NCBI GenBank assembly: GCA_036759185.1
Contig: DAIOVD010000001.1
Coordinates: forward strand, 1 to 64,000
DNA length: 64,000 bases
From: CAMDMI01 sp036759185
GTDB lineage: Bacteria; Bacteroidota; Bacteroidia; Cytophagales; Flexibacteraceae
Direction: 5' to 3'
Below are positions 42,241-51,246 of the stretch, piece by piece (positions within the stretch are counted from its first letter, which is position 1; the number at the start of each line of letters is the position of its first letter). The position numbers were made by a program, and so were the translations under genes. The notes under the pieces were generated by a model. It ran no database searches. It saw nothing but the letters and a program-made list of their open reading frames with translations, and was not told where the DNA came from.

Positions 42241-43125
42241 CTATTTTCGATTCACAAAATAGACCCCAAGCAGAATTCCCAAAAGACCAAGTCCCTGAAC
42301 GATTTCAACAGGCTCTCCATCTGCCACTCCCCACAAAACCGAAATGATCGGCATAATGTAGGTAACTGAACTTGCTGTGAGGGGACCGGAAATCTGAATC
42401 AGCTTATTGAACAGAACCAGAGCAAAGGCAGTCCCGAGCAAACCAAGAATGGCCACATAACCGGCTGCTTCCCAGGCACCATCGACATGCTGCATTTTAT
42501 GGATAAAGTCGGTACAGCCAAATAAAATAAATGTGGCAATGGGTCCGATGGCAACGATGGTAGCGGCTGAAAGTGCGAGAGGTTCAAAATTGGAAAAGCG
42601 GATTTTGAGAATATTCACATTCAAAGCATATAGGAGCGTAGCAAATATCACTGGCCACACATAGACATTCACTTCTATGGCACCGCCTGATTTCATAAAT
42701 GCCAGAACCACAGCACCTCCGAGTCCGATCAGGAGTCCCATCCATTTCACCCAATTGTATTTCTGTTGAAAAAACAAGGTTCCAACAAGTACAGTAAACA
42801 AGGGCGTCACGGCATTCAGCATACCAGAAAGGGAACTCTGAATTTTGCTCCCTGCCCAGGAAAACAACATACTGGGAAATAGGCTGCCGATGCTTCCGGC
42901 AAGTAAAAGCCAGCCCCAGATTCCGGACGGAATCTTTTTTCTTTCAACCCAGAAAATGGGGATGAAAGCCAGAAACGCATAAAAAATCCGGAGTGAGCCG
43001 ACCTCAAGCGGTGAGAGAACAATACTGGCTTTCTTAATCAGAATAAATGATGTACCCCAGATAACGGACGTGATCCCCAGCAGAAGGATGCTCAGATTTC
43101 GGTTCGACGATGAACTCTCCTGCAT
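42241..43125 (-). CDS. EamA/DMT-family transporter
   Basis: 294 residues with about ten membrane helices in two EamA halves: IWGTSFILIKKASIVLSPLEVGSLRIF in the first and the repeat after about residue 150. The C-terminal half has SSVTYIMPIISVLWGVADGEP, a form usual for RhaT/PecM-type metabolite exporters. Substrate unknown. Its ATG overlaps the dusB stop by one base, so it is likely co-transcribed with dusB. Confidence 0.9.
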   Translation of the reverse strand: MQESSSSNRNLSILLLGITSVIWGTSFILIKKASIVLSPLEVGSLRIFYAFLAFIPIFWVERKKIPSGIWGWLLLAGSIGSLFPSMLFSWAGSKIQSSLSGMLNAVTPLFTVLVGTLFFQQKYNWVKWMGLLIGLGGAVVLAFMKSGGAIEVNVYVWPVIFATLLYALNVNILKIRFSNFEPLALSAATIVAIGPIATFILFGCTDFIHKMQHVDGAWEAAGYVAILGLLGTAFALVLFNKLIQISGPLTASSVTYIMPIISVLWGVADGEPVEIVQGLGLLGILLGVYFVNRK

Positions 43126-44114
43126 CAGGCTTCTACAAAAGCAAAGCGATTCCGGATATCTTCCAAGGTTTCCAAAACTTCTTCTGCCGAATTAGAAGTC
43201 ACCAGTTTCATCCGGAAGGGCTTGAAATCGGGAATATGCTTGAAGTAATTGGTGTAGTGTCTCCTCATTTCCACAAGCCCCAGTCCAGGTCCTTTCCATT
43301 TTAATGAAAACTCCAGATGAGCTTTGCACACATCCACACGCTGGTTCAAATCAGGGGGTGGAAGATGTTCTCCGGTTTTGAGAAAGTGTTTTACTTCGTT
43401 GAAAAACCAGGGATATCCAATGGCAGCACGACCGATCATGATGCCATCGACGCCATACCGGTTTTTGTATTCGAGGGCTTTTTCCGGAGAATCAATGTCG
43501 CCATTACCAAAAATAGGAATGGTGATCCGGGGATTTTCCTTAAGGCGACCGATCAACGTCCAGTCGGCATCGCCTTTGTACATCTGAACCCGGGTTCTTC
43601 CGTGAATGGTGAGTGCCTGAATGCCAATGTCCTGCAATCGTTCCGCTACCTCCAGGATATTTTTGGTCGTATCATCCCAACCCAGCCTTGTTTTCACTGT
43701 AACCGGAAGGTGGCTGGCTTTGACAACGGTCTCCGTCATCTTCACCATTTTGGGAATATCCTGAAGAAGGGCAGCACCGGCTCCTTTGCAGGCGACTTGT
43801 TTTACAGGACAACCATAATTGATGTCAACCAGATCCGGACCAGCAGCAGTGGCAATTTCAGCTGACTTCCGCATGCTTTCGATATCTGAACCAAACAATT
43901 GAATTCCAATGGGCCGCTCGTATTCAAAAATGTCGAGCTTTTGCACACTCTTGGCTGCGTCACGGATTAGACCTTCGGAGGAAATAAATTCCGTGTACAT
44001 CAGGTCAGCTCCGTTCTGCTTACAGACCGCCCGGAAAGGCGGATCGCTTACATCCTCCATGGGAGCAAGCAACAATGGAAATTCCGGAAGCTGGACTGGA
44101 CCAATTGACGGCAT
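43125..44114 (-). CDS. dusB: tRNA dihydrouridine synthase
   Basis: 329 residues. Flavin enzyme that reduces uridines in the tRNA D-loop. The TIM-barrel landmarks are present: LLAPMEDVSDPPFRAVC, INYGCPVKQVACKGAGAALL containing the catalytic cysteine, VKTRLGWD, IHGRTRVQMYKGDADW and GVDGIMIGRAAIGYPWFF for FMN binding. The DusB assignment is by general similarity. A -7 candidate lies 26-33 bases upstream. Confidence 0.93.
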   Translation of the reverse strand: MPSIGPVQLPEFPLLLAPMEDVSDPPFRAVCKQNGADLMYTEFISSEGLIRDAAKSVQKLDIFEYERPIGIQLFGSDIESMRKSAEIATAAGPDLVDINYGCPVKQVACKGAGAALLQDIPKMVKMTETVVKASHLPVTVKTRLGWDDTTKNILEVAERLQDIGIQALTIHGRTRVQMYKGDADWTLIGRLKENPRITIPIFGNGDIDSPEKALEYKNRYGVDGIMIGRAAIGYPWFFNEVKHFLKTGEHLPPPDLNQRVDVCKAHLEFSLKWKGPGLGLVEMRRHYTNYFKHIPDFKPFRMKLVTSNSAEEVLETLEDIRNRFAFVEA

Positions 44115-44139
44115 AGCAGATAAAATGCGTTTGAAGCCG

Positions 44140-44147
44140 CAAATATA
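44140..44147 (-). promoter_or_regulatory. Possible -7 box of dusB
   Basis: On the minus strand, TATATTTG fits TAnnTTTG, with its end 26 bases before the ATG. No clear -33 element is seen at the right spacing. Confidence 0.4.
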
Positions 44148-44209
44148 AGGAAATAAGCAGGTTGAAGGCTATGTGATACGGAATCCGACGAACAGCGGAC
44201 TGTTAGGAA

Positions 44210-44902
44210 TCAGTCGTGTTTTGTTGAGCGATACAGTTTCACATCCGAAAAGAGGCCCATGTTGATGAGCTTTTTGAGCTCCTTCCTGGAAGGCGACAGG
44301 TTCCATTTTTCTTCATCCGAATTGTCTTCACCGTCTTTTTTCTCTTTCGCCACAAATTCTTCATTCTCCAGAAGGTGCAGTACCGAATCTGACTGAATGC
44401 GGCAGAGGAGAATTCCTTCCCTGGTTTTTCTCAGTATCCGGACTTTATATCCTTCTCCCTCCTCCTTTTTCTGATTCAGAAAGTAATAGCCTTTGAAATA
44501 GCGGGCTTCATCGCCTTTCTCCATTTCCAGCAAGGTCTGGTCCACGTTAGCTTCAATATGAACCGATTCCGAATCGCTGTCGGTGCTGACTTTCACATTT
44601 ACCTTGACTGCTGAATCCTCTGCATGGATAGTGGCACGAACAGTTTCGTCCCCATTCATGCCTTCGGTGGAACCTTCTGAAATCCAGACTTTCTTCTCAT
44701 GAATATGCAACCAGGACGAATCAGTTTCACAGAAAAATGTTCCCTGAAATGATTCCTTCAAGACGGCATCCGGATCCACACCTTCGGGCTGAGCCTGGTT
44801 AAACGTGACCCGTTCTTCCTCACAGGAGGACAACAATACAACAGCAAACAGAAGGACAAACCATCCATTGCATTTCAGCATTCGGTTCAAACTGGTTTTC
44901 AT
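44210..44902 (-). CDS. Hypothetical lipoprotein
   Basis: 230 residues. Signal LFAVVLLSSC with the lipidated cysteine near residue 27. The mature part is acidic and rich in E, D, S and K, with beta-like stretches (KVNVKVSTDSDSESVHIEANVDQTLLEME) and the segment YKVRILRKTREGILLCRIQSDSVLHLL. No family recognised. Last gene of an apparent six-gene run; its ATG overlaps the stop of the HTTM-like gene in ATGA. Confidence 0.65.
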   Translation of the reverse strand: MKTSLNRMLKCNGWFVLLFAVVLLSSCEEERVTFNQAQPEGVDPDAVLKESFQGTFFCETDSSWLHIHEKKVWISEGSTEGMNGDETVRATIHAEDSAVKVNVKVSTDSDSESVHIEANVDQTLLEMEKGDEARYFKGYYFLNQKKEEGEGYKVRILRKTREGILLCRIQSDSVLHLLENEEFVAKEKKDGEDNSDEEKWNLSPSRKELKKLINMGLFSDVKLYRSTKHD

Positions 44903-45981
44903 TTTTGAAATTTTCTAGGGTTGGAAGAAAGAACTTTGTTTTGAATTGGCCACAAAAATACCAGCATCAGAATCCAGGGACTTTGCCAGCCACCAACGTC
45001 AAATATAAGCCAGGTACCCAGATGGAACAACAATCCTCCGATGCAGTTCACATAGCCCCATCGTGGAAATTTCCATTGAATTGCGGTGGCCAGCTGAAAT
45101 AAAAGTGCTGTCAGCAAAGTGATTTCCGGCAAAAACGGAATAGATCCGATCCATTCGCAAACGGGGCCGGGATGCAGCCAGCACAGATTCTGGAAATGAT
45201 GGTTGTCGATCCAGTTCCAGCCAGACAACAGGATTTTCTCCAGTCCGGCGAAAAAATAACAGCCCCAGATGCCCGCCTGAAACAAACGAAAACCGGCGTA
45301 ACCTTCTTCAGGAAACCTTTGCCAGAAAAACAGCCAGATCACCAGAAAAATATTGGCAGAAAACATACTGGCGTATGTGTGGTCGATTTTTCCAAAGCCA
45401 AAAAACACAGCCAGCAGCCAGGTCCAGAAAACCAAACCGGCCAATGAAATCCAGGCAGGCAGTTTGTCTGATGGCTTCCATTTGGAGAGCAGAAAAAAAG
45501 CACAGACTGCAAAAGCAAAAATCACTACGAACTGAAGAACCCAGATCGGTGGAAATGTTGGAATGAGTTCCCGGAAAATGGGTAGAGGCGAATAAAATGC
45601 CTTCCATTGATGACGGACTGTCAGTTCTTTGAGCAGGTCAGGCAGATACACCAGTTGAATCCCGAAATACAGCCGAACTTTCCAGATCAGCGATTTTTCG
45701 GGCACCTGAAACGAGGTTCCGTCCTTTAAAAAGGAAATCAGATAGCCTGCCAGGAGAATCAGGAGCAGCCACCGGAATTTGATCTGATGGAGAAATTCAA
45801 GCAGCAGTTCCGGTCCAAGGGTTTTGAGTTTGATCTGAAGTGCAGGATAAAAGCGCAAAAGGCCGGACTGAGAATTGTCTGATTGGGCCAAATCCAGAAT
45901 GGATTCACCTATTGGCTCCAGACCCCAAATGAGGAAAAAACCAGCGAAAGCCGTGATTATCCAGGGAAGCCAGCGTTTCAT
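44899..45981 (-). CDS. Polytopic membrane protein, HTTM-like
   Basis: 360 residues with about eight hydrophobic segments. The C-terminal part (LLTALLFQLATAIQWKFPRWGYVNCIGGLLFHLGTWLIFDVGGWQSP) resembles the HTTM domain shared with vitamin-K-dependent gamma-carboxylase, including the GLLFHLG stretch. No carboxylase activity can be claimed from this. Overlaps its upstream and downstream genes by four bases each, so strongly coupled in the run. Confidence 0.65.
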   Translation of the reverse strand: MKRWLPWIITAFAGFFLIWGLEPIGESILDLAQSDNSQSGLLRFYPALQIKLKTLGPELLLEFLHQIKFRWLLLILLAGYLISFLKDGTSFQVPEKSLIWKVRLYFGIQLVYLPDLLKELTVRHQWKAFYSPLPIFRELIPTFPPIWVLQFVVIFAFAVCAFFLLSKWKPSDKLPAWISLAGLVFWTWLLAVFFGFGKIDHTYASMFSANIFLVIWLFFWQRFPEEGYAGFRLFQAGIWGCYFFAGLEKILLSGWNWIDNHHFQNLCWLHPGPVCEWIGSIPFLPEITLLTALLFQLATAIQWKFPRWGYVNCIGGLLFHLGTWLIFDVGGWQSPWILMLVFLWPIQNKVLSSNPRKFQK

Positions 45982-46343
45982 TGTTTGGGATAGATTACGA
46001 GTTGAACATCAGCTGATTTACCTGCCTTTCGAATGATCAGAACCGAATCGGGTTTGGTTCGCAGACTGGCCCGGATTTTATCGGCCAGTTCCGGACGGTA
46101 CGCGGGAGTCCGGAAGGCATGTTCGGCCTGCAAAGGAAAGTAGTTGTTATCAAGGTACTCATTTGATGCCGACAAAGTTTGCCATCTGCCTGCTACTTTC
46201 ATTTGTATATGAAATTTTTCTGATTCACCCGGCTGCCTGGAAATGCCGGCAAACATTCCATAGCGATGCAATGGAAACAGATCGGTGATCAGCAGAAACG
46301 GGATTCCGAAAATCAGAGCAAAGAGAATTATGAGGATGCGCAT
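45978..46343 (-). CDS. Hypothetical membrane-anchored protein
   Basis: 121 residues. One N-terminal helix (ILIILFALIFGIPFLLITDLFPL) followed by a short extracytoplasmic domain with FHIQMKVAGRWQTLSASNEYLDNNYFPLQAEHAFRTP. No family recognised. Its ATG overlaps the stop of the methyltransferase-like gene by one base and its stop overlaps the HTTM-like start by four. Confidence 0.65.
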   Translation of the reverse strand: MRILIILFALIFGIPFLLITDLFPLHRYGMFAGISRQPGESEKFHIQMKVAGRWQTLSASNEYLDNNYFPLQAEHAFRTPAYRPELADKIRASLRTKPDSVLIIRKAGKSADVQLVIYPKQ

Positions 46344-46789
46344 TACCAGATGAAAGGGACCAATCGGTTGGTTTTCTGTTGATATTCGGAATATTCAGGG
46401 AATCGTTTGGAGAGAAATGCTTCTTCCTCCACAATTTTAATGATAAAAACAGCAGCCAGAACCATCAGAGTTAGCAGTCTAGGCACAGAAAAAAACTGAA
46501 TCACCAAAGTCCCAACGACTACGAGAACACCCGCATACATCGGGTGGCGAATGAATGAATAGATACCGTCCGTTATCAGTCTGCCTTTTGTTTTTGGCTC
46601 TGGAAAAACAGAAAAGCTGTGCCAACTGAGACCGAATAATCCGCTGATTGCCAGAAACAATCCTGACAACTCCCAGATTTGAAGATCGATCCGTATGGCT
46701 TTTAATGGTGCCGAATAATATATATAGAAAAGGCAGCCCAGTTGAATTGCCACCAATATCCACGACTTCAGACTAATTTTCTGTTTCAT
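46343..46789 (-). CDS. Isoprenylcysteine / phospholipid methyltransferase-like membrane protein
   Basis: 148 residues with four hydrophobic segments. The C-terminal motif is that of the ICMT/PEMT family: LITDGIYSFIRHPMYAGVLVVVGT, then EEEAFLSKRFPEYSEYQQKTNRLVPFIW, where the RHPxYxG and EExxLxxxFxxYxxY patterns bind S-adenosylmethionine and substrate. Such bacterial proteins have few known substrates. It starts four bases after the OM-protein gene stop. Confidence 0.85.
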   Translation of the reverse strand: MKQKISLKSWILVAIQLGCLFYIYYSAPLKAIRIDLQIWELSGLFLAISGLFGLSWHSFSVFPEPKTKGRLITDGIYSFIRHPMYAGVLVVVGTLVIQFFSVPRLLTLMVLAAVFIIKIVEEEAFLSKRFPEYSEYQQKTNRLVPFIW

Positions 46790-46793
46790 CCGA

Positions 46794-47607
46794 TCAGGGT
46801 AGGTTTCCGGTATAATTTGAATTCAGGTCAGAAAGGTCAATATCCCGAAGATCCTCATCATCCATAGGCATAACATCATGACCCCATCTATTTGAATTTT
46901 CATTTGATTTTTTGTGAAATGTATAACGCAATCCAACCTCTACCAACAATCCACTTCGGACGTTGGCTGAATAAGCGTTTTGCTGATCACTGAGTTTTCC
47001 TTTCAAGGCATCTGATATCCANNNNNNNNNNNNNNNNNNNNNNNNNNNNNNNNNNNNNNNNNNNNNNNNNNNNNNNNNNNNNNNNNNNNNNNNNNNNNNN
47101 NNNNNNNNNNNNNNNNNNNNNGGAAGGCAAAACCACCGAACTCTGCGAATTGCGGGCATCTCCGATGAGATTGGCTCCCATACTTGCCATCCAGAAACCT
47201 TTTTGGCCTGAGAAATAGCTGGCTGACAATCGGGTTTGGTTCTGAAATAAGCGGACCAGACTTTGAACTTTGCTCAACTGATGGTTCTGGTAGCTGAACT
47301 GATCGGAAAAGAACAAGGAAAATACTTTCGTTTTTTCATCTGATGTCCAAACCCTCTTGAAAACAGGAATATACGCTGAAAAATAGGCCGATTGATTTCC
47401 ATAGGTACCGGTATCTTTCAACAGATTCCGGACAGGGCTGATGCGAATTCCTGTTTCCAATTGAAATTTTCCGGAACCTATTTGAGCAAACAGTCCGGAG
47501 GTAGAAAGCAGGCAGCACAAAAAAAGGAAGCCCGGCACAATTGGCCAGGCTTCTGTATAGGATGTAGAAAAATGGAAATTAAATTTTAACAAGACGGAAG
47601 CTTTCAT
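46794..47607 (-). CDS. Outer-membrane protein gene interrupted by an assembly gap
   Basis: The start (47607, MKASVLLKF) and a signal peptide (PGFLFLCCLLSTSGLFAQ) are on the right, with 162 residues readable before the run of N. On the left, a separate frame codes for the last 76 residues (DALKGKLSDQQNAYSANVRSGLLVEVGLRYTFHKK to the end). The two parts are in different frames across 100 N, as expected for a placeholder gap of unknown size. The alternating patterns (AYFSAYIPVFKR, RLSASYFSGQKGFWMASMGANLIG, GLLVEVGLRYTF) suggest a beta-barrel. The real length is unknown. It overlaps the upstream small gene by 29 bases. Confidence 0.7.
47022..47121. other. Assembly gap (100 N)
   Basis: Exactly 100 N, the conventional placeholder for a scaffold join of unknown length. 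It lies inside the outer-membrane protein gene. Confidence 0.98.
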
Positions 47608-47866
47608 TGGTGAATACCTCACCGTCTTCTTTTTTTACACGGTATGTAATGATGCCTTCCCGCTTGAGAAACAAAGGTTGAATGATCGACCCTGAGCACA
47701 GATAGTCTTCGCCGTCGTAAATCTTTACGAAGTCTCCGGTTTTCAGAATGGCAGAATCGTAAATGATTTTGTTTACAACGTCTGCCCGTTTCTGCATGAA
47801 TTCGCCGATCTTTTTATCCATCTCGGCGATCAGCCTCAGTTTATCATCAGGGATTGAATGTGTCAT
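47579..47866 (-). CDS. Hypothetical small cytoplasmic protein
   Basis: 95 residues. No signal peptide. A helical first half (DDKLRLIAEMDKKIGEFMQKRADVVNKII) precedes a beta-rich second half (LKTGDFVKIYDGEDYLCSGSIIQPLFLKREGIITYRVKKEDGEVF), which looks like a small SH3-like or barrel domain. No family recognised. First gene of the run that continues to 44210; it overlaps the next start by 29 bases. Confidence 0.65.
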   Translation of the reverse strand: MTHSIPDDKLRLIAEMDKKIGEFMQKRADVVNKIIYDSAILKTGDFVKIYDGEDYLCSGSIIQPLFLKREGIITYRVKKEDGEVFTNESFRLVKI

Positions 47867-48136
47867 CCTAAAATTTCAAGTGCCAAATACAATAATCTTG
47901 AACGTATTACCAAAAAAATTACGTGGCATTTTGGGGCAGTAACTATTTTGGTGTATCAGGCAGTGGCAAATGTGTGTTCTGAAATTGCCGTTCTAACCTC
48001 TGTTTCTACGATTCTATGCGCAAAAGTAAAATTTGAATCCATGTTTCCACACATGTTCTGCTTAATATTTTGAAAATTTCTTTCATCGCATGATTATGCC
48101 TGAGTTCTTTCCTTCATTTGCCTTTTTAAAACTCCA

Positions 48137-48949
48137 ATGAAATTAAGCCCTGGCCAGCCAATCGGAATATTTGATTCCGGAATTGGAGGCCTTACTGTCG
48201 CTCAGCAACTGGCTCAGATGATGCCTTCTGAAGACATGATTTATTTCGGGGATACCGCCCATTTGCCGTATGGTGACAAATCAACTGCCGCCATTCAGGC
48301 CTATTCGGTAAAAATCTGCAACCTGCTTATCAGCCAGAATGTGAAAGCCATTTTGATAGCCTGCAATTCTGCATCTGCTGCTGCTTATGATCTGGTGAAA
48401 GAATATGTTGGCTCCAAGGCATTGGTTTACAATGTGATTGACCCTGTCGTTCAGCACGTATGTCAGCAATATCCGGGTAAGCGTATTGGTTTGATTGGAA
48501 CCAAGCAGACCATTTTCTCCAATATTTTTAAAAAGAAAATTGATGAAGCAGGACAGGGAATTGAACTCCGGTCTCTCGCCACTCCGTTGCTTGCTCCCAT
48601 GATCGAGGAAGGCTTTTTCAACAACCGGATTTCAGTTGGCGTAATTGAAGAATACCTGAGCAATCCCATTCTGGACGGAATCGATGCACTCATTCTGGGT
48701 TGTACGCACTATCCGCTTATCGCAAAAGAAATATCGGCTTTCTATAAGGACCGGGTGACTGTGATTGACTCTTCTGTAATTGTTGCCACCTATGTACAGC
48801 AGGCTTTGGAACATGCTGGCCTGATGAATTCTCCCCACGAGGTGACCAAAAAATTCTTTGTGTCAGACTTTACTCCGGCGTTCGAAAATTCGACCCAGAT
48901 ATTTTTCAAGGACAAAGTGAGTCTGGAACATTATCCGCTCTGGGATTAA
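48137..48949 (+). CDS. murI: Glutamate racemase
   Basis: 270 residues. Converts L-glutamate to D-glutamate for peptidoglycan. Both catalytic cysteines are present: IACNSASAAAYD and LGCTHYPLI. The substrate loop FDSGIGGLTV and the YFGDTAHLPYGDKS segment match the family. The ATG at 48137 fits. The stop lies five bases from the convergent photolyase stop. Confidence 0.97.
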   Translation: MKLSPGQPIGIFDSGIGGLTVAQQLAQMMPSEDMIYFGDTAHLPYGDKSTAAIQAYSVKICNLLISQNVKAILIACNSASAAAYDLVKEYVGSKALVYNVIDPVVQHVCQQYPGKRIGLIGTKQTIFSNIFKKKIDEAGQGIELRSLATPLLAPMIEEGFFNNRISVGVIEEYLSNPILDGIDALILGCTHYPLIAKEISAFYKDRVTVIDSSVIVATYVQQALEHAGLMNSPHEVTKKFFVSDFTPAFENSTQIFFKDKVSLEHYPLWD

Positions 48950-48954
48950 CTTTT

Positions 48955-50490
48955 CTACAGTTCTTCCGGATGCGACCGGATCCAGGCGGCCCTCTCTAAC
49001 AGGGCCGTACGTTCTTCCAGCTTCATTTTCTCCCAGGTCCGGAACGTCATACCGATTCGGGGATTTTTCTGAAGGAGAGTTTGATGCCGATCGTGAAAAT
49101 CCCAGTACAGACTATTAAAGGGACAGGATCTCGCCCCTGTTTTCAATGCCGGATTGTAGTGACAACCGGTACAGTAATTACTCATTTTGTGAATGTACCG
49201 GGCTGAGCTCACATAAGGCTTACTTGCGGTAAAGCCTCCGTCTGCGTACTGACTCATTCCTCGTGTATTGGTGATTTGCACCCATTCGACCGCATCCACA
49301 TAGATCCCAAGATACCATTGGTCAACTTCATCCGGGTGTGCACCAAACAACAAAGCGAAATTACCAGTCACCATCAAACGCTGAATGTGATGGGCATATC
49401 CGGTGTCGAGAGACTGTGTAATGCAGGTGCGCATACACTTCATTTTTGTTTCACCTGTCCAGAACCAGGAAGGCAACGGAGAATCGTGGCTAAAGAAATT
49501 GAGCGTTGAAAACTCCGGCATTCTTGCCCAGTACACTCCCCGCATATATTCTCTCCAGCCAATGATCTGCCGGACAAATCCTTCAATCTGGGGCAAGGAA
49601 ATTTCCTCTGGTCTGGCCTCAAATTCCGCAATCGCAGCCTGAACAACTTCCAGCGGACGGAGCATTTTCGTATTCAGACTAAACGACAAACGCGAATGAA
49701 ACAGTGTGCCATGGCGGGTAACCATCGCATCTTCATATTGGCCAAAAAACGGAAGGAGCGTTTTGCAAAAGTGTTTCAGCATCTGCAGACTTTCTTCTCT
49801 GTTCAATGGCAGCCAGGAAATCTGATCCGGGAGATTCCCCATCGTTTTTATCTCCATTCGGTCCAGCATTCCGGCCACTTCAGATGCATCATGCCGGAAA
49901 CCAAATGGCTCGGGAAGAGCGAGATGGGCCGGGACCGATTCTCTGTTCTCCGCATCATAATTCCATTGTCCACCAAGCGGTTGACCGTTGTCCATCAGGA
50001 GATTGCTTTTTTGACGGACAGTCCTATAAAATGTTTCCATCCGCCAGCTTTTCCGGTCACCAAAAAATGTGGACAGGTCCTTTCTCTCTGTTAGAAAATG
50101 GTATGACGATACCATCCGGAATGGAACTGTCGTTTTTTCGGACAAAGATTTCAGGAGTTCATCAAGCCGGTATTCATCGGGTTCCTGGAATTCAAATAGC
50201 GTTGGGTTTTCTTTGGAAAAAATGTGGAAGAGATTGCCTTCCATGAACTGCCTGTTTTCCGGATCGTCCAGTTTCAGATACTTCAGCCTGTGGCCATTTC
50301 CCTGAATTGTCTTTGCAAAATCCCGCATGGACAGTAAGAAACCTGCCACTTTCAGAATGTGGTGGGTAGTGTACTGTGCTTCCTCCCGGGATTCCATCAT
50401 CAGGTACAAAACCTGATCGTCGACAGCTTCAAACCAGGGATGCTCCGGATTCAGCTGATCACCCAGGATAAGGCGGATGGTTCTAATCAT
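48955..50490 (-). CDS. Cryptochrome/photolyase-related protein, FeS-BCP type
   Basis: 511 residues, typical of the bacterial photolyase-related group (PhrB of Agrobacterium is the model) that repairs (6-4) photoproducts. It starts IRLILGDQLNPEHPW with the Rossmann-like antenna domain. The FAD-binding half includes the HIQRLMVTGNFALLFGAHPDEVDQWYLGIYVDAVEWV stretch. Cysteines for a [4Fe-4S] cluster are at NYCTGCHYN and SCPFNSLYW plus one upstream in TCITQS. Repair function is inferred from the family. Confidence 0.93.
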   Translation of the reverse strand: MIRTIRLILGDQLNPEHPWFEAVDDQVLYLMMESREEAQYTTHHILKVAGFLLSMRDFAKTIQGNGHRLKYLKLDDPENRQFMEGNLFHIFSKENPTLFEFQEPDEYRLDELLKSLSEKTTVPFRMVSSYHFLTERKDLSTFFGDRKSWRMETFYRTVRQKSNLLMDNGQPLGGQWNYDAENRESVPAHLALPEPFGFRHDASEVAGMLDRMEIKTMGNLPDQISWLPLNREESLQMLKHFCKTLLPFFGQYEDAMVTRHGTLFHSRLSFSLNTKMLRPLEVVQAAIAEFEARPEEISLPQIEGFVRQIIGWREYMRGVYWARMPEFSTLNFFSHDSPLPSWFWTGETKMKCMRTCITQSLDTGYAHHIQRLMVTGNFALLFGAHPDEVDQWYLGIYVDAVEWVQITNTRGMSQYADGGFTASKPYVSSARYIHKMSNYCTGCHYNPALKTGARSCPFNSLYWDFHDRHQTLLQKNPRIGMTFRTWEKMKLEERTALLERAAWIRSHPEEL

Positions 50491-50535
50491 GCAGGATTAA
50501 CCTAGCAGCAGAATCTTTGTTTGAAAAGAGGATGA

Positions 50536-51171
50536 TCAGAAGCAGAATGCGACAACAACTTCGCCGAAAAGCTGGTACTGGACTTCTGTTTTGCTGAGGA
50601 AAGATCCGACGTGGATTACGCCTTCGAGCTCTCCTCTTTTCTCTTTTTCAAATGGAGAAACCTTCAGATTTCCTTTGAATTCGGTGTCTTTGAGATTGTA
50701 CAGTTTGTACATCGCCTCTTTGGCGCACCAGTAAATGCAGATTTTCTCGAGATCATTTCCGGTACTCTGAAGTTCTTTTTCGGAAAGAAACCGGGCGCTC
50801 ACCCGCATCATTTTTTCCTGAATGTGCTCCATATCGATGCCACAAGGTTTTTCGGTATGAATGATGGCAGCAGCAAACTGTTCTGTATGAGAATACGAAA
50901 TATGAAGTGGAGAATTATACAAAAAAGGTTTCCCGTTTTTGTTTTTGAAAATCCCCTGGTATTCGTAGTTGTACCGCTCGGTGAGTTCTTTCACAATCAT
51001 GCGGCTGGCAATCGATTCCAGACGGATACGGGGATGCTGTATCGATTCGAAATGAACCTGATCTGTTTTACCAGGATTTAACTGATAAAACAGTTCCTCT
51101 TCCGACTCATCGATCTTCCAGATGCCCCAGCAGGACTCCGGATTAATTTCCTCAAAATGAACTAATGCCAT
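50536..51171 (-). CDS. 4'-phosphopantetheinyl transferase superfamily protein
   Basis: 211 residues, two tandem half-domains as in Sfp-type enzymes. Key motifs: GIDMEHIQEKMMRVSARFLSEKEL with the metal-binding D-x-E and IYWCAKEAMYKLY with the WxxKEA core. Such enzymes attach the phosphopantetheine arm to carrier proteins. With no polyketide or peptide synthetase genes close by, fatty-acid acyl carrier protein is the plausible target. A -7 candidate lies 23-30 bases upstream of the ATG. Confidence 0.92.
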   Translation of the reverse strand: MALVHFEEINPESCWGIWKIDESEEELFYQLNPGKTDQVHFESIQHPRIRLESIASRMIVKELTERYNYEYQGIFKNKNGKPFLYNSPLHISYSHTEQFAAAIIHTEKPCGIDMEHIQEKMMRVSARFLSEKELQSTGNDLEKICIYWCAKEAMYKLYNLKDTEFKGNLKVSPFEKEKRGELEGVIHVGSFLSKTEVQYQLFGEVVVAFCF

Positions 51172-51193
51172 CTTCCGGGTTTACAATCTGGGC

Positions 51194-51201
51194 CAAACAT
51201 A
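51194..51201 (-). promoter_or_regulatory. Possible -7 box of the phosphopantetheinyl transferase gene
   Basis: On the minus strand, TATGTTTG fits TAnnTTTG exactly, some 22 bases before the start codon. No good -33 element is seen. Confidence 0.4.
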
Positions 51202-51246
51202 AAAACTGGATTCCATTCCTGAATCACGAAATTGAAATTATTTCTG

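Noticed and set aside
46794..47622. Two frames that run through the N block as if coding
   Set aside because: Residues across N are not information. The two real parts belong to one gene broken by the gap.
49806..50246. 146-codon plus-strand frame inside the photolyase gene
   Set aside because: Antisense to a clearly conserved protein; no family features.
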